Below are positions 48,840 to 59,241 of a stretch of 64,000 nucleotides of DNA, in pieces. The notes below the pieces were generated by a model, which was given only the letters and a program-made list of their open reading frames with translations, ran no database searches and was not told where the DNA came from. This stretch comes from Pterois miles (taxonomy: Eukaryota; Chordata; Actinopteri; Perciformes; Scorpaenidae): positions 62,001-126,000 of the forward strand of contig CAMQGK010000299.1 in assembly GCA_947000775.1 (NCBI GenBank), read 5' to 3'. A program made the translations under genes and the position numbers. The first letter of the stretch is position 1. The number at the start of each line of letters is the position of its first letter.

Positions 48840-49330
48840 TATAGACAGTCGTTATCAACATGCAGGTGTGAAATTACTCAAAGTCAGAGTAGGCAGTATA
48901 GTTTTAGCATCACTGGACAAAACGTTTACAATAATCTTTCAGTATATTGTAATGAAAATGCTCTGAGAAAAAAATAGACTTCTGTACGTCCTCATGGCTG
49001 TTTTCAGGCCTGTGAAGGGAAACTTTGGCCAATCACATGCCATTTCCGAGAGAAAGCCCTGGTTCCTATTGGCTGTTCCTATTGGCTGTTCCTATTGGCT
49101 GTTCCTATTGGCTGTTCCTTATTGCTGTTTCTCTTGGCTTTTCCTATTGGCTGTACTTGGTATTATGGCAACAGATCTCAATATGGCTGCCGGATCACAA
49201 ACCTTCAAATTTTACAGCTAAACAGTACACTGCAAGATGTTTCTGATAGTATTCGAGGCAAGAAATAGGTATTACAGTAACAGAATAGTGATGCAAATCT
49301 TATAAATGTTATATACGCTCATCAGGGCTG
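48840..49330. repeat. Divergent array-unit remnant beside kinase 2
   Basis: Aligns with the 3' part of the array unit (GTTATCAACATGCAGGTGTGAAAT through GCTCATCAGGGCTGCTCATCAG) but with many substitutions, so it is older than the array copies. It leads straight into the LINE fragment, as at 21,930. Confidence 0.75.
49063..49155. repeat. 13-bp minisatellite carrying inverted CCAAT boxes
   Basis: About seven head-to-tail copies of TTCCTATTGGCTG, the last ones degenerate. Each contains ATTGG, the complement of CCAAT. Array units have only one or two such sequences at this point. The overlapping open frames rich in W, L, A and V arise from the repeat. Confidence 0.85.
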
Positions 49331-49915
49331 CTCATCAGATGTGGTGACGAGCAGCAATGGCACCCCCCAGGGAACTGTACTGTCACCGTTCCTGTTCACC
49401 CTCTACACCTCTGACTTCCACTACAACTTCGGGACAGGCCATCTGCAGAAGTTCTCAGACGACTCCTCTTTCGTCGGCTGCATCACAGAGGACAACGAGG
49501 AGGAGTACAGAGACCTGGTCGAGAACTTTGTTGGATGGTGTGCCAGGAACCACATGCAGCTCAACACCGGGAAAACCAAAAAGCTGGTAGTGGACTTTAG
49601 GCGTCGGAAGAGCCTCCTGTTACTAGTCTTCATAAACAGGGAGGGGGTGGAGATGGTGGACACCCACAAGTTCCTTAGGGTGCACCTGAATAACAAACTG
49701 GGCTGGTCCAACAACACCAAGGCCCTCTACAGGAAAGAACAGAGGGGGCTGCTCTTCCCGAGGTGGCTCAGATATAGTATTCCTACCGTTTCCTTCAATT
49801 TTTGCTTTATGTATCTTATCTATATGCCGCTACCTACTCCTCTGTACTGCTGTGTTGCCAGAAATTTCACCCAAGGGAGATCAATATCTTATCTTGGGAG
49901 ATCAATATCTTATCT
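49331..49915 (+). mobile_element. Non-LTR retrotransposon RT fragment (Rex1/CR1-like)
   Basis: An open RT stretch runs from VVTSSNGTPQGTVLSPFLF through LQKFSDDSSFVG (FSDD active site), VGWCARNHMQLNTGKTK, LVVDFRR and FLRVHLNNKLGW to LFPRW. It then passes into a 3' UTR with CCCAAGGGAGATCAATATC and TTATC repeats. It is 5'-truncated and lacks the C-terminal part that the 21,930 copy keeps. The open frame continuing to 50,129 includes non-LINE DNA. Confidence 0.8.
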
Positions 49916-50542
49916 TATATATAAATATAAATACAAAAGTTATACAAGTTACAACATGAGAGCCGTGAACGTATCAATGCAGTGTGTGTGCAGTTTAAAG
50001 TATTCGTTGGTGAATAAATGCTATAGCTCCGTAAAGAGCCTGAGCTTAAGGACTGAGTGCCGTCTCGCTCACTCTATGAAACAACGAGTAAGAAAGTTTG
50101 TCAGCTTGAAATCGTTTCAGAACTTGTAATCACAAGTTTGAATCGCGTTACTTCAGTTAGCACAAAAGGGCAAAACACTGTCTACGTGTTGTTGTTGTCT
50201 TGAAATATCAGCAGGGCTCTGCTTTTTCATTTTCATATTTAACAGGTAGTTAAATAAATTAAAAATAATTATGATATAAAAACGGGCGTTTGATGCCATA
50301 AAACCTCTCTCACTCTCTTGGAATGACCACTGTAACAGATTATGTTCCCACCACACAGCATGAATGTCAACTACAGTGATATCAATACTCAAACAGTCAC
50401 ATTCTGGCAATTATACTGACAAAAATGAAAGTCTCACGTAGATTAATATTATTTGAATCTGAATCTTTATTATATATTATTTATATTTTAAAAAATGCTA
50501 TTGGAACCTATATCACTCTATTCATCAATATCAAATGAATTT
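49916..50542. other. 3' flank/UTR of kinase 2
   Basis: Homologous to 22,786-23,391. A minus-strand AATAAA lies at 50,466-50,471, ~70 bases past the stop. No other gene seen. Confidence 0.6.
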
Positions 50543-53500
50543 TCATCTCCTCGTCCGCCTAATCAGCCGCAGAAGGTTGCCTCTAATCCGTCTGAAGAAG
50601 CGTCTGAACCGGCCGTTTTTGTTAGAGAGGACTTTCACCTCATCTGTGTCCACTGCTTCTACAGCCAGGGAGCCGGTTGTACTCTCGACCCTGCGGTGGC
50701 TGATCTCTGGTTCTGTCAGACAGCAGGGAGGATGCTGAGGGACGTTAGGTGTCACCTCTTCTGTGTCCACTGCTTCTACAGCCAGGGAGCCGGTTGTACT
50801 ATCTACCCTGCGGTGGCTGATCTCGGGTTTTGTCATACAGCAGGGAGGCTGCTGAGGGACGTCAGGTGTCACCTCATCTGTGTCCACTGCTTCTACAGCC
50901 AGGGAGCTGGTTGTACTATCTACTCTGCGGTGGCTGATCTCGGGTTCTGTCAGACAGCAGGGAGGCTGCTGAGGGACGTCAGGTGTCACCTCATCTGTGT
51001 CCACTGCTTCTACAGCCAGTGAGCTGGTTGTACTATCTACTCTGCGGTGGCTGATCTCTGGTTCTGTCAAACAGCAGGGAGGCTGCTGAAGGACGTCAGG
51101 TGTTACTTCTGTTTTGTCCATCTTGTCCGTCCAGATGTCATGTGCGGAGCTCTGAGGGAGGCTGGGAGCAAAGAATGGATGCTGCAGAACCTCCAGAGGT
51201 TTGATGCGCTGGTCAGCGTCCAGCTGCAGCATCCTTTTGATCAGGTCCACCAACAGACGCTGATCACTCTGGTGTCCTCCGCTCATCAGCAGCTCAAGGT
51301 CATCAAGACATGTTAGTGTGAAGTGTCTTGTGTCCTCAGCGTAGAGCCCCGTTTCATATGCAAAGTCCTCTGGCGTCTTTAATCTCCAGTGCTGCTCGCT
51401 GTTGTTTTCGTGCTGGAAATAGTATTTGGTATCCCCCCCACGGTCCAGGATATAGTCAGCTGGCTGGCCCTGAGTCTCTATGATAAAGTTCAGCACATCA
51501 TAGTCTGTTTCCCCAGGGTAGAGAGGGTGTCCTGTAGCCAGCTCTGCAGCTATGAGGCCCAGAGACCACATATCAATGGCTTGGTCAAAGGGTATGTGTA
51601 GTGTGATCTCTGGTGCTCTGTACCATGTGGTCTGCAGACAGACACCAGGCTGAGCCTCTAATGCAGGTAATGCCAGGCCAAAGTCAATCAGTTTGACTTT
51701 CAGTGGCTGCTGGCGGCGGTCCACAACCATAACGTTTTCTGGTTTGACATCAGCATGCACAATTCCAAGGGAGTTCAGATGGGTCAGGGCTGTGGCCAGC
51801 TGGTGCACAATGGGTCGCAGCTCTGTCACGGCAAGACCTCTGTTGTGTCTTTCCTCCATGTAATCAAACAGGCTTTGATCCAGGAGCTCGAAGACAAGAC
51901 AGGTGAGATTGTTTTCACTGTAAAAACCTTTGCACCTCACGATGTTGCAAGTGTCTGGATCCAGACACCGCAGCTGCCTCAGGATGTCTATTTCCCTCTT
52001 TGTCTGTTCAGCTACTCCGGGGCAACCCTTGTTGACCTTGACAGCCACCATCTGGCCCGTTTCAAGATTGCGGCATTTGGTCACAACACCAAAGCCGCCC
52101 TCTCCAAGCAAGGCCTCCACCTGGTGCTTACGTCCAAGTAAGCTTCCTTTAAATATCGGAAGGTTCTCTGTGTGGAAGAAGGAGATCAGGGAGAGAAGAT
52201 ATGGTTAAGAGTCAGTGTTCAAGACTTGCCGTTTGCTCAGATACAAACATACAAGGGCACTGAGATTATTTTACGTATCTCTGACATTTAAAAAAAATAA
52301 AATAAATTCAATGAAATATGCACATTATGATAAATTATAATATATTTTGGTGTTTCTGCAGCTGCAGGCATTTTTAAGTCCCAGCAGTGAAATTTTTGCT
52401 TTATGTTAATGTGGATTTCTGCATAAATTGGTCATAAAATGTGTTGTGATCTTCATCTAAGTCACAACAATAGACAAACATGGTCTGCTTAAACTAGTAC
52501 TGCACAAAAAATGATATGTTTTCATGTTTTTATTAAACACAACATGTAAACATTTATAGTGCAGGGTGTAAAAAGTATGTGAACCCCTCGGCTAATGACT
52601 GCTCCAAGAGCTAATCGGAGCCAGGAGTCAGCCAACCTGGAGTCCAATCACTGTGATGAGATTGGAGGTGTTGGTTAAAGTTGAGTCAGAGGATGGGTGA
52701 TGCAACAGGACAACGCCCCAAAGCACAGACGTAAATCAACAACAGAATGGCTTCAACAGAAGAAAATAGGCCTACTGGATTGGCCCAGTCAGAGTCGTGA
52801 CCTCAACCTGATTGAGATGCTGTGGCATGACCTCAAGAGAGCGATTCACACCAGACATCCCAAGAATATTGCTGAACTGAAACAGTTTTATAAAGACGAA
52901 TGGTTCAAAATTCCTGCTGACTGTTGTGCAGGTCTGATCTGCAACTAAGGAAACGTTTGGTTGAGGTTATTGCTGCCAAAGAAGGGTCAACCAGATATTA
53001 TATCCAGAGGTTCACATACTTTTTCCATCCTGCACTGTGAATGTTTACATGTTGTGTTCAATAAAAACATGAAAACATATTAGTTTATGAGCAGTATTAG
53101 TTCAAGCAGACTGTATTTGTCTGTTGTTGTGACTCAGATGAAGATCAGAGCACATATTATGACCAGACTATGCAGAAATCCAAGTAATCCCAAAGGGTTG
53201 GCATACATTGTCTTACAACTGTATACATTGTGTTATTACCCATTTTGACATAAAACATAATTACTAAATAATGTGATTCATTCAAGTTTGTGAAGCATTT
53301 TAAGGCACCAAACTCCACTTTTGTCCATGTTGCACAACTGTGGTCTCAATGTTGAGATACGTAAAATGAGCTAATTCAATTAAAAGTTGCAGTAAGGACA
53401 TTTAGTAAGAACAAGTGATGAAAACTATAAAAATAAACATCACAGATTCATATCTGAACCTCAATATGTAATTTTGTGTACGTGTTTATATATATTACAC

Positions 53501-53773
53501 ACTCTAATGGCTAAGATTAAAATTCATAGCCTATCAAAAGTGACTGTAGTTGCAGAAACACCCATTTACAGTATATGTCTTAGTCTACAGTAACACATAT
53601 CTTTATATGTGTTATATATGTTAAAATCTTTAAATTGTTCTTATATATGTTCATTAAAATATTACAGCTGAATCCTGTTACATGATTATATTCAATATGT
53701 CAATAACTGTACCATAAGTTTGGTGCTTCCACAACAATAATGCAGCAATATAATTCGACTTACCAAAATCCAT
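50543..53773 (-). CDS. HIPK-like serine/threonine (DYRK-family) protein kinase 2
   Basis: Coding parts are 53764-53773 (ATG GAT TTT G, then GTAAGT) and 50543-52167 after a CTTCCACACAG acceptor; the product is 544 aa, starting MDFENLPIF. Motifs: GEGGFGVV loop (~25-32), VAVK Lys47, [10 protein letters not shown] (catalytic Asp143), DFG Asp165, [26 protein letters not shown] and a [14 protein letters not shown]-lobe end. The catalytic set is complete and the catalytic loop is closer to canonical HIPK than in kinase 1. As there, the YLQS tyrosine is Cys and the residue before YRAPE is Trp. Four 39-residue repeats follow, then a very basic tail ([18 protein letters not shown]...) with no Cys cluster. 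The intron (52168-53763) holds a Tc1 element. Substrate and cellular role are unknown; family assignment is firm, orthology is not. Confidence 0.9.
50651..51118 (-). repeat. Four in-frame 117-bp repeats in kinase 2 C-terminus
   Basis: Each unit is the same 39-residue motif as in kinase 1 but with its own states: [11 protein letters not shown](D/E)STT and [10 protein letters not shown]. One unit has CCMTKPE. One fewer copy than kinase 1. Within-gene similarity exceeds between-gene similarity. Confidence 0.95.
52413..53181. mobile_element. Tc1-like element with ~173-bp inverted repeats in kinase 2 intron
   Basis: Left repeat 52,413-52,586 and right repeat 53,009-53,181 are imperfect inverted copies, running from GGATTTCTGCAT to AAAAAGTATGTGAACC. 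Long repeats with an outer and an inner part suggest the IR/DR type. Only ~420 bases remain between them, so the element is internally deleted. Kinase 1's intron lacks it, so it is a lineage-specific insertion. Confidence 0.8.
52697..52948 (+). pseudogene. Tc1-like transposase C-terminal fragment
   Basis: Encodes MQQDNAPKH (second catalytic Asp), [19 protein letters not shown] (final Glu), then NIAELKQF and CAGLI. The Asp-to-Glu spacing has 34 residues between them, the DD34E signature of Tc1. The N-terminal DNA-binding domain and first Asp are gone. The fragment stays open to a stop at 52,946-52,948. Confidence 0.85.
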
Positions 53774-54396
53774 TGTTAATGGAGGTCAAAAGCGTCTCTC
53801 CTCAGTTAATCGTTATCCAAACGAGAAAGAAGAAGAAACCGCACTGCTGATCACCAGGTTTGCTTGCTGTCAGGCTGAAGGTCTGAGTTGTACTGAGTTT
53901 CTTCTACTTCTGAACTCTTTGAAAGATACAGTAGGTTCCATTCGAATCGTCAACATTTTTGAGTAACCTAGCAACCTGCCAGTCCCAAATGAATCTGTAC
54001 TGTATATATATATATATATATATATAAATAAAAAATATGGCATTAAATGAACCAAAATAGTATTTAAATTAGGTATAGGCAATAATTAATTGATATAAGG
54101 TGACATGAATTGATTTTTATGTTTAGTCTCTTTATTTTATCTTTGTATTACTTTGCCTGTTTATCTGCTCCTCCATTTAATTTCCCCTTTATTTATTTAT
54201 TTTCATTAACCTTGAAATGTTGTTTTTATTTTTGCATTATTTATTTATTTATTTATTTTCATTTTGGCAGGCTTATGTAGAATATCCTTCTGTGTAAGAA
54301 AATAGTATTGCAATTCACATAACTAACAAAGTATTACATCAATACCACCATAACAACAACATTTAAATTGAATTAACTGATTAAATATGATAAATG
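53774..54396 (-). promoter_or_regulatory. 5' UTR, promoter-like region and AT-rich flank of kinase 2
   Basis: Homologous to the kinase 1 upstream region (26,712-27,380), including the AACAATGG start context, the TA run near 54,003-54,024 and T-rich DNA near 54,120-54,260. The TATA-like box of kinase 1 reads TTTCAAAG here. Which part drives transcription cannot be told. Confidence 0.35.
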
Positions 54397-54560
54397 TATT
54401 GTGGCACGTGGTTTGGTGGTTAACACTGCAGCGCTGCAGCCTCACAGCAAGAGGTTTCGCAGGTTCAAACACAGTTCGGGGCTCTTCTTTGTGATGTTTG
54501 GATGTTCTCCCTGTGTTAGTTTTCTCCGGGTTCTCCGGCTTCGTCCCACAGTCCATATAC
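54397..54560 (+). repeat. tRNA-derived SINE fragment
   Basis: GGCACGTGGTTTGGTGGTTAACACTGCAGC...CTCACAGCAAGAGG...GGTTCAAACACAG...TCCCACAGTCCATA matches the family at 2321 and 4725, 3'-truncated. Confidence 0.65.
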
Positions 54561-54669
54561 TCTAAATTATATGATTCTGAGCATGACTGGTCACATTCAG
54601 ACCTACCTAAATGGTCACAGATAAAGGCTGGTTGGAAGGGTGTATTTATAAGTAATAAAAACTGTATTG

Positions 54670-55630
54670 CTTTCCAGTGCAACCCATGGGCAGCTCGGAC
54701 CAAAATGGCTGAGTGGAAGCCTCCGGAGGCTGCAATACGTGCTGCATTACGTACTGCAGTCTGTGGTGCAACGTGATGTTGGTGGATGGAACGAGACACG
54801 ATGTCCCTGATGTGCTCGATTGGATTCAGGTCTGGGGAACGGGCGGGCCGGTCCATAGCATCAATATCTTCATCATGCAGGAACTGCTGACACACTTCAG
54901 CCATATGAGGCCCTAGCATTGTCGTGCATCAGAAGGAAGCCAGGGCCCACTGCACCAGCATATGGTCTCACAATGGGTCCGAGGACCTCATCCCGGTACC
55001 TAATGGCAGTCAGGGTACCTCTGGCTACCACATGGAGGGCTGCGCGGCCCTCCAAAGAAATGCCTCCTCACACCATTACTGACTCACAGCCAAACCGGTC
55101 ATGTTGGAGGATGCTGCAGGCAGCAGAACGTTCTCCACGGCGTCTCCAGACTCTGTCACGTCTGTGACATTTGCTCAGCGTGAACCTGCTCTCACCCGTA
55201 AAGAACAGAGGGTGCCAATGGCAAATCTCCCAATCTTGGTGTCCTCTGGCAAATGCCAGTCACCCTGCACAGTGTTGGGCTGTAAGCGCAAGCCTCACTT
55301 GTGGACGTTGGGCCCTCATACCACCCTCATAGAGGCGTTTTCACACAGTTTGTGCAGAAACATGCGTATTAGTAGCCTGCTGGAGGTCATTTTCAGGGCT
55401 CTGGCAGTGCTCCTCCTGTTCCTCGTTGCACAAAGGAGGAGGTAGCCGTCCTGCTGCTGGGTTGTTGCCCTCCTACGACCCCCTCCACGTCTCCTGGTGT
55501 ACTGGCCTGTCTCCTGGTATCTCCTCCATGCCCTGGACACTGTGCTGACAGACACAGCAAACCTTCTTGCCACAGCTCGCATTGATGTGCCATCCTGGAT
55601 GAGCTCCATTATGTACAAAACAAATGACAT
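54670..55630 (-). pseudogene. Tc1/mariner-like transposase, nearly full length but broken
   Basis: On the minus strand the N-terminal helix-turn-helix ([34 protein letters not shown]) lies at 55,400-55,610. The middle with GRAALHV is near 55,040. The HDNAR/H...MAEVCQQFLHDEDID and RSPDLNPIEH motifs are at 54,800-54,930. The last Asp and Glu have the DD34E spacing. An extra G in the AATGCTAGGGCC stretch (near 54,915) and other shifts break the frame several times, so no active protein is made. No clear terminal repeats were found. Confidence 0.85.
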
Positions 55631-55794
55631 GTTGCCCTTATATTAAGGACACATCATGGAAGAATAAGAAAAAATAAACAAGAAAAAATATCAGTTCTAC
55701 ATGCATCCCAGAAACATGTTTGCTGCACCAGTAGCCATTCAGTCAAAATGGGTAGATTTGTTCTACAAATGTATCCCATGGGGCAAAGTATTTG

Positions 55795-56150
55795 CATATA
55801 TTTACACAACTACTTTTGGTGTCTCAATTAGAATTATACAGCTAAAACTAATCTACAAATACTTGCCTACTAGGAAAATGTTAAAAAAAATATAGAGCAT
55901 CCAACAGTGTGACCTATGTAGATTCTGTGAGGAGGAAGAGGAGTCAGACATTCGTTTATTTTGTTATTGTAAGGAGGTTGCATTATTTTGTTGTAAAGTT
56001 GTAAAGTGGATCTCTGTTTCCAAATCAAATTTCTATAGTTGTCCTTTATCCATAATATTTGGTGATTTAAGGGATGAGGAAGGAGAAGACTTGAACAACA
56101 TCATTATGATGGGGAAAGCATTTATATTTAAAGCTACAAAAAGACAGCAT
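55795..56150 (+). mobile_element. L1/Tx1-type LINE C-terminal fragment
   Basis: The translated order IYKYLPTRKMLK, CRFCEEEEESDI, LFCYCKEVALF, VVKWISVS, then GDLRDEEGEDLNNIIMMGKAFIFKA is typical of the CCHC-like/zf-RVT end of fish L1/Tx1 ORF2. Stops and shifts are present. It is a different lineage from the fragment at 2565. Confidence 0.6.
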
Positions 56151-56184
56151 CTAAACACTGAACACTTTCACTGTTTTTGAAACA

Positions 56185-56240
56185 TAAGATAAGATAAGAT
56201 AAGATGAACCTTTATTAATCCCTGGAGGGAAATTCAGGTG
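56185..56240 (-). repeat. Short LINE/SINE 3' tail in reverse orientation
   Basis: (GATAA)n followed by GATGAACCTTTATTAATCCCTGGAGGGAAATTCAGG is the complement of a Rex1-type 3' end (CCAGGGATTAATAAAGG plus TTATC repeats). Same tail type as in the LINEs beside the kinase genes. Confidence 0.55.
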
Positions 56241-56454
56241 GATTCTTGATAAAGATGTTAATAGGAATAAAGAACAGAATAATTTTTGAACGTGGCTGGG
56301 ATACTTTGAGTCAGGGTGAAGATTGGAGTTAAATAAAGTGGATATGTATATGAATACATATGTAGATATAGATATATTTATATGTATCTATATATGAGGT
56401 TGGTTGCATGTAAATTAATATGAATGTCCTTGATACTGCAAAATTAGAACGGGT

Positions 56455-57785
56455 AGCACTTTGTTGGCCTCCTTTTTATTGACCCACGGTGTTCCCCAGG
56501 GGTCAAGTTTAGGTCCAGCCCTTTTTTAACCTATATATGCTACCACTTGGAAATATCATCAGGAGGCACGGCTCTGCAGATGACACATGACTATATATCA
56601 CCATGTCTCCTGATGACACAGGACCACTTGATAACCTTCTTAACTGTATTTCAGACATTAAGTCCTGGATGACAGAGAACTTTCTTTAGCTCAACCTGGA
56701 CAAAACTCAGGTTTTAGCTATTGATACAGGGGATCAGAGAGAGAAACTGGTGAGCAAACTACAAGCTGTCTCTTTTAGCCCATGTTTACAAGTCAAAAAT
56801 CTTGGTGTAACATTTGACGCAGAACTGAGTTTTGAGGCTCATATGAAGAACGTCACGAAAAAAGCATTTTATCATTTAAAGAACATCGCCAAAGTACGCC
56901 AGTTTCTCTCTCAAGCCAATGCAGACACACTCATTCATGCTTTTATTACCTGCAGGATTGATTACTGCAATGCCCTTCTTTCTGGTCTCCCTAAAAAGAC
57001 TATTTTCCAGCTGCAGTTACTTCAAAACTCAGCAGCTTGAATGCTGACAAAGACCAGAAAGAGAGCTCACATTACACCGATTTTAAAGTCTCTGCATTGG
57101 CTTCCTGTGTCTTTTAGAATTGATTTTAAAATTATTTTATTGTTTTATAACGGTCTTAATGGACTAGCTCCTTCTCTTTTTATCTAACTTGCTTTTACCA
57201 TATGAACCCAGAAGAGCCTTCAGGTCTTCTGGAAGTGGCCTTTTAACTGAACCCAAAGTTAGGATTGAAACATACAGTGAGGCATCTTTTTATTACTATG
57301 CCCCCTGTTTATGGAATAAGCTGCCTGAAGAAGATTAAGACCAATATTTTTAGTCTGGCCTTTAACTACATTTTTAATTAAATCAATTTTATGTATTTCA
57401 TTTTATTCTATGTCATTTATTTTATTTCATATATTTTTTAAATGTGTTCAGTTTTAATTAATTTTTTATTGTTTTAATATTTCAGATTTAATCAATTCTA
57501 AGTACTCTATTATATTCCCTTTTATTTTATTCTAATTTACATATTTGTAAAGGTGTTCAGTTTTATTTGTTTAATACTTTCAATTTTTTTCTCCTGCGTT
57601 TCTTCAATTTATTTTATTGCTTTTTAATTCAAGATGGCATTTCCTCAGTATTTAGTTTTGTGATGATGTAACATGATTGGTGATTGTGTGAGTTGTGTGA
57701 GTGCTGATTGGAAAGCACTTTGTGCTACATTTCCTTTTGTATGAAAAGTGCTGTACATATAAAGTTATTATTATCATTATTATAT
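56455..57785 (+). mobile_element. L2-type LINE, degenerate, RT to 3' end
   Basis: It has THGVPQGSSLGPALF near 56,485-56,525, an ADDT-like active-site remnant near 56,575-56,590, and an open stretch 56,750-57,040 (VKNLGVTFDAELSFEAHMKNV, FLSQANADTLIHAFITCRIDYCNALLSG). Then come LHWLPVSFRIDFKI and YAPCLWNKLPEE remnants. A 3' end GTGCTGTACATATAAAGTTATTATTAT follows. Several stops and shifts make it inactive. Confidence 0.75.
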
Positions 57786-58390
57786 GGTGTCTTTTTTATG
57801 TTACTTTATAAGTACGTGTTTCTTTAACCGTATTTTTTTGGTGAATTTAGGAGAACTCTACAGATGCCAACAGACTAAACTGTAAAATAAACAACTAAAT
57901 GTGCATTTTTAGATGTTTTCTTTCCACTCGTCTGAAAAAACACATATAATGGGAGCAAAATAGCTCCAAATCTGTCAACAAATGTGTGTTTCTTTCATCA
58001 CTGTGTTTGCTATTTATTTAATTTATTTTTTAAAATAATCCCCTGGAATGCAATTCAAGGTTCTCGCTTTATTTTGGAAAGATGGTCAACAATAAGGGCA
58101 GACACTGAGCTCGGGTTGCAGCCAGTGATTTGCAGTACAAACCTGTAGCTCTTGCTACCGGAAGTACATGTAGTTTAACACTAGGTGGCGACAGAGACTG
58201 TGCAGCAGCATGTGTAGTTTTATGTGCTGCACATACCTGCAAACTATTTTCTCCCTTTCTTCAAGTTAAGTGCTGTCCGTACTCTGTTAGAGACAGTGTT
58301 GTATCTGACATATGCGGACATTACTTTTCACAGAAGTGTCATGTAACAGAGGAGTAGTAGTAAACTGGCTGTGAAGGTGTTGTGGAGGAA
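57786..58390. other. Intergenic stretch upstream of promoter-like region
   Basis: No transposon or coding motif seen. ACACTAGGTGGCGACAGAG at 58,179-58,197 resembles a CTCF core (unverified). The 75-codon frame at 58,130 has no recognisable features. Confidence 0.4.
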
Positions 58391-58518
58391 GTGGGTCTCT
58401 GCGTCCCACGCACAGGAGGGTTTTCCGGTTAAAGTTTCCTTTGTGAGTCGGAAGTGGCGGTGTCATGTCAAAGCCGTTTATCCGTACAGACACAACACAC
58501 AAGTGGCGACCATGAAAC
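58391..58518 (+). promoter_or_regulatory. Promoter-like region and first exon of an unidentified gene
   Basis: GTTTTCCGGTT and GTCGGAAGTGGCGGTG (ETS-type cores; the second also resembles a YY1 region) lie before a likely exon end at 58,518, where ATGAAAC meets GTAAGA. The ATG at 58,512 has a good context (GCGACCATGA). Joined to the exon at 59,180 it gives only ten codons before a stop, so this is probably a 5' UTR exon with a short upstream frame. Confidence 0.45.
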
Positions 58519-59179
58519 GTAAGAGTAAAGACATACATTAAATAGATATTGACGCAGTACTAGCTAGTTTCCCCTTCAGAGAAAACCGTAACGTGACAGA
58601 CAGGAACTACGCTGAACTGCTAGGTTAGCTAGCGGTTAGCATGCTAACGCTAGCTAGCTAACTTGGTGTGTCTGACTGTCTGTAGTCAACAGGGATGCCG
58701 AGCAGGGTTTAAATGTAGTCAGCGCTAGTACTGAGGTCGCTGTCTTGTAGTAGGTAACGTTTCGTGTTCATTATGTCGTTTGTGTGCGATTTTACACAGT
58801 AGCTTCACTTAAACTCGTGTTTAGACTGTTCAGGTTAACTCCCACCCAGACAAGCTAACAATAGCTTAGCTTGTCTGTGTTTTGGACAGTGACAGCTGAA
58901 GGCTGCTGCCCCATGTCATCTGCGGAAAGGCCTCCTGCAACGTGGATTCGTCTCTAGCCCATATTATCAGCTCTTATTACTCTTTTTTTAAACTCGTTTT
59001 ACTCCATAAGAGCCTTTCTGCACATGTTTTGGTTACACTGATGCCGAAACTGCTGCTCAACATCATAATCCGAAGAGAAACGTAATGGACCAGATTAGAG
59101 AAAAGGGGTTTGGCTGGGAAAGAGATCAGATGCCACTTATTATGTATTGAAGCGTTGTTTCTTTATTTTTCTTCAACAG
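58519..59179. other. Putative first intron
   Basis: Begins GTAAGAGTAAAG and ends CTTTATTTTTCTTCAACAG. It contains GCTAGC/GTTAGC-rich runs at 58,620-58,665, common in fish promoters. No gene seen inside. Confidence 0.4.
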
Positions 59180-59241
59180 AACCGTTTAAAGCTCCGTCCT
59201 GCTGAAATGGGAACACGCCCCATCAACATTTAGTATTACAG
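59180..59241 (+). other. Putative second (non-coding) exon
   Basis: 62 nt between a strong acceptor (TTATTTTTCTTCAACAG) and a consensus donor (TACAG|GTAAGC). Every frame has a stop, so it can only be untranslated or end a short upstream frame. The coding part of the gene, if real, lies beyond the window. Confidence 0.45.

Noticed and set aside
48994..49246. Two overlapping frames rich in W, L, A, V resembling a membrane protein
   Set aside because: Generated by the 13-bp CCAAT minisatellite; not conserved in the other units.
49770..50129. C-terminal extension of the LINE open frame
   Set aside because: Runs through the LINE 3' UTR and the kinase 3' flank; not part of the RT protein.
50495..51022. 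175-codon plus-strand frame with CVHCFYSQ repeats
   Set aside because: Antisense of the kinase 2 C-terminal repeats; the apparent Cys/His motif is not a zinc finger gene.
58512..59208. Ten-codon spliced frame MKQPFKAPSC as a protein start
   Set aside because: Stops at once in exon 2; better explained as an upstream frame in a 5' UTR.
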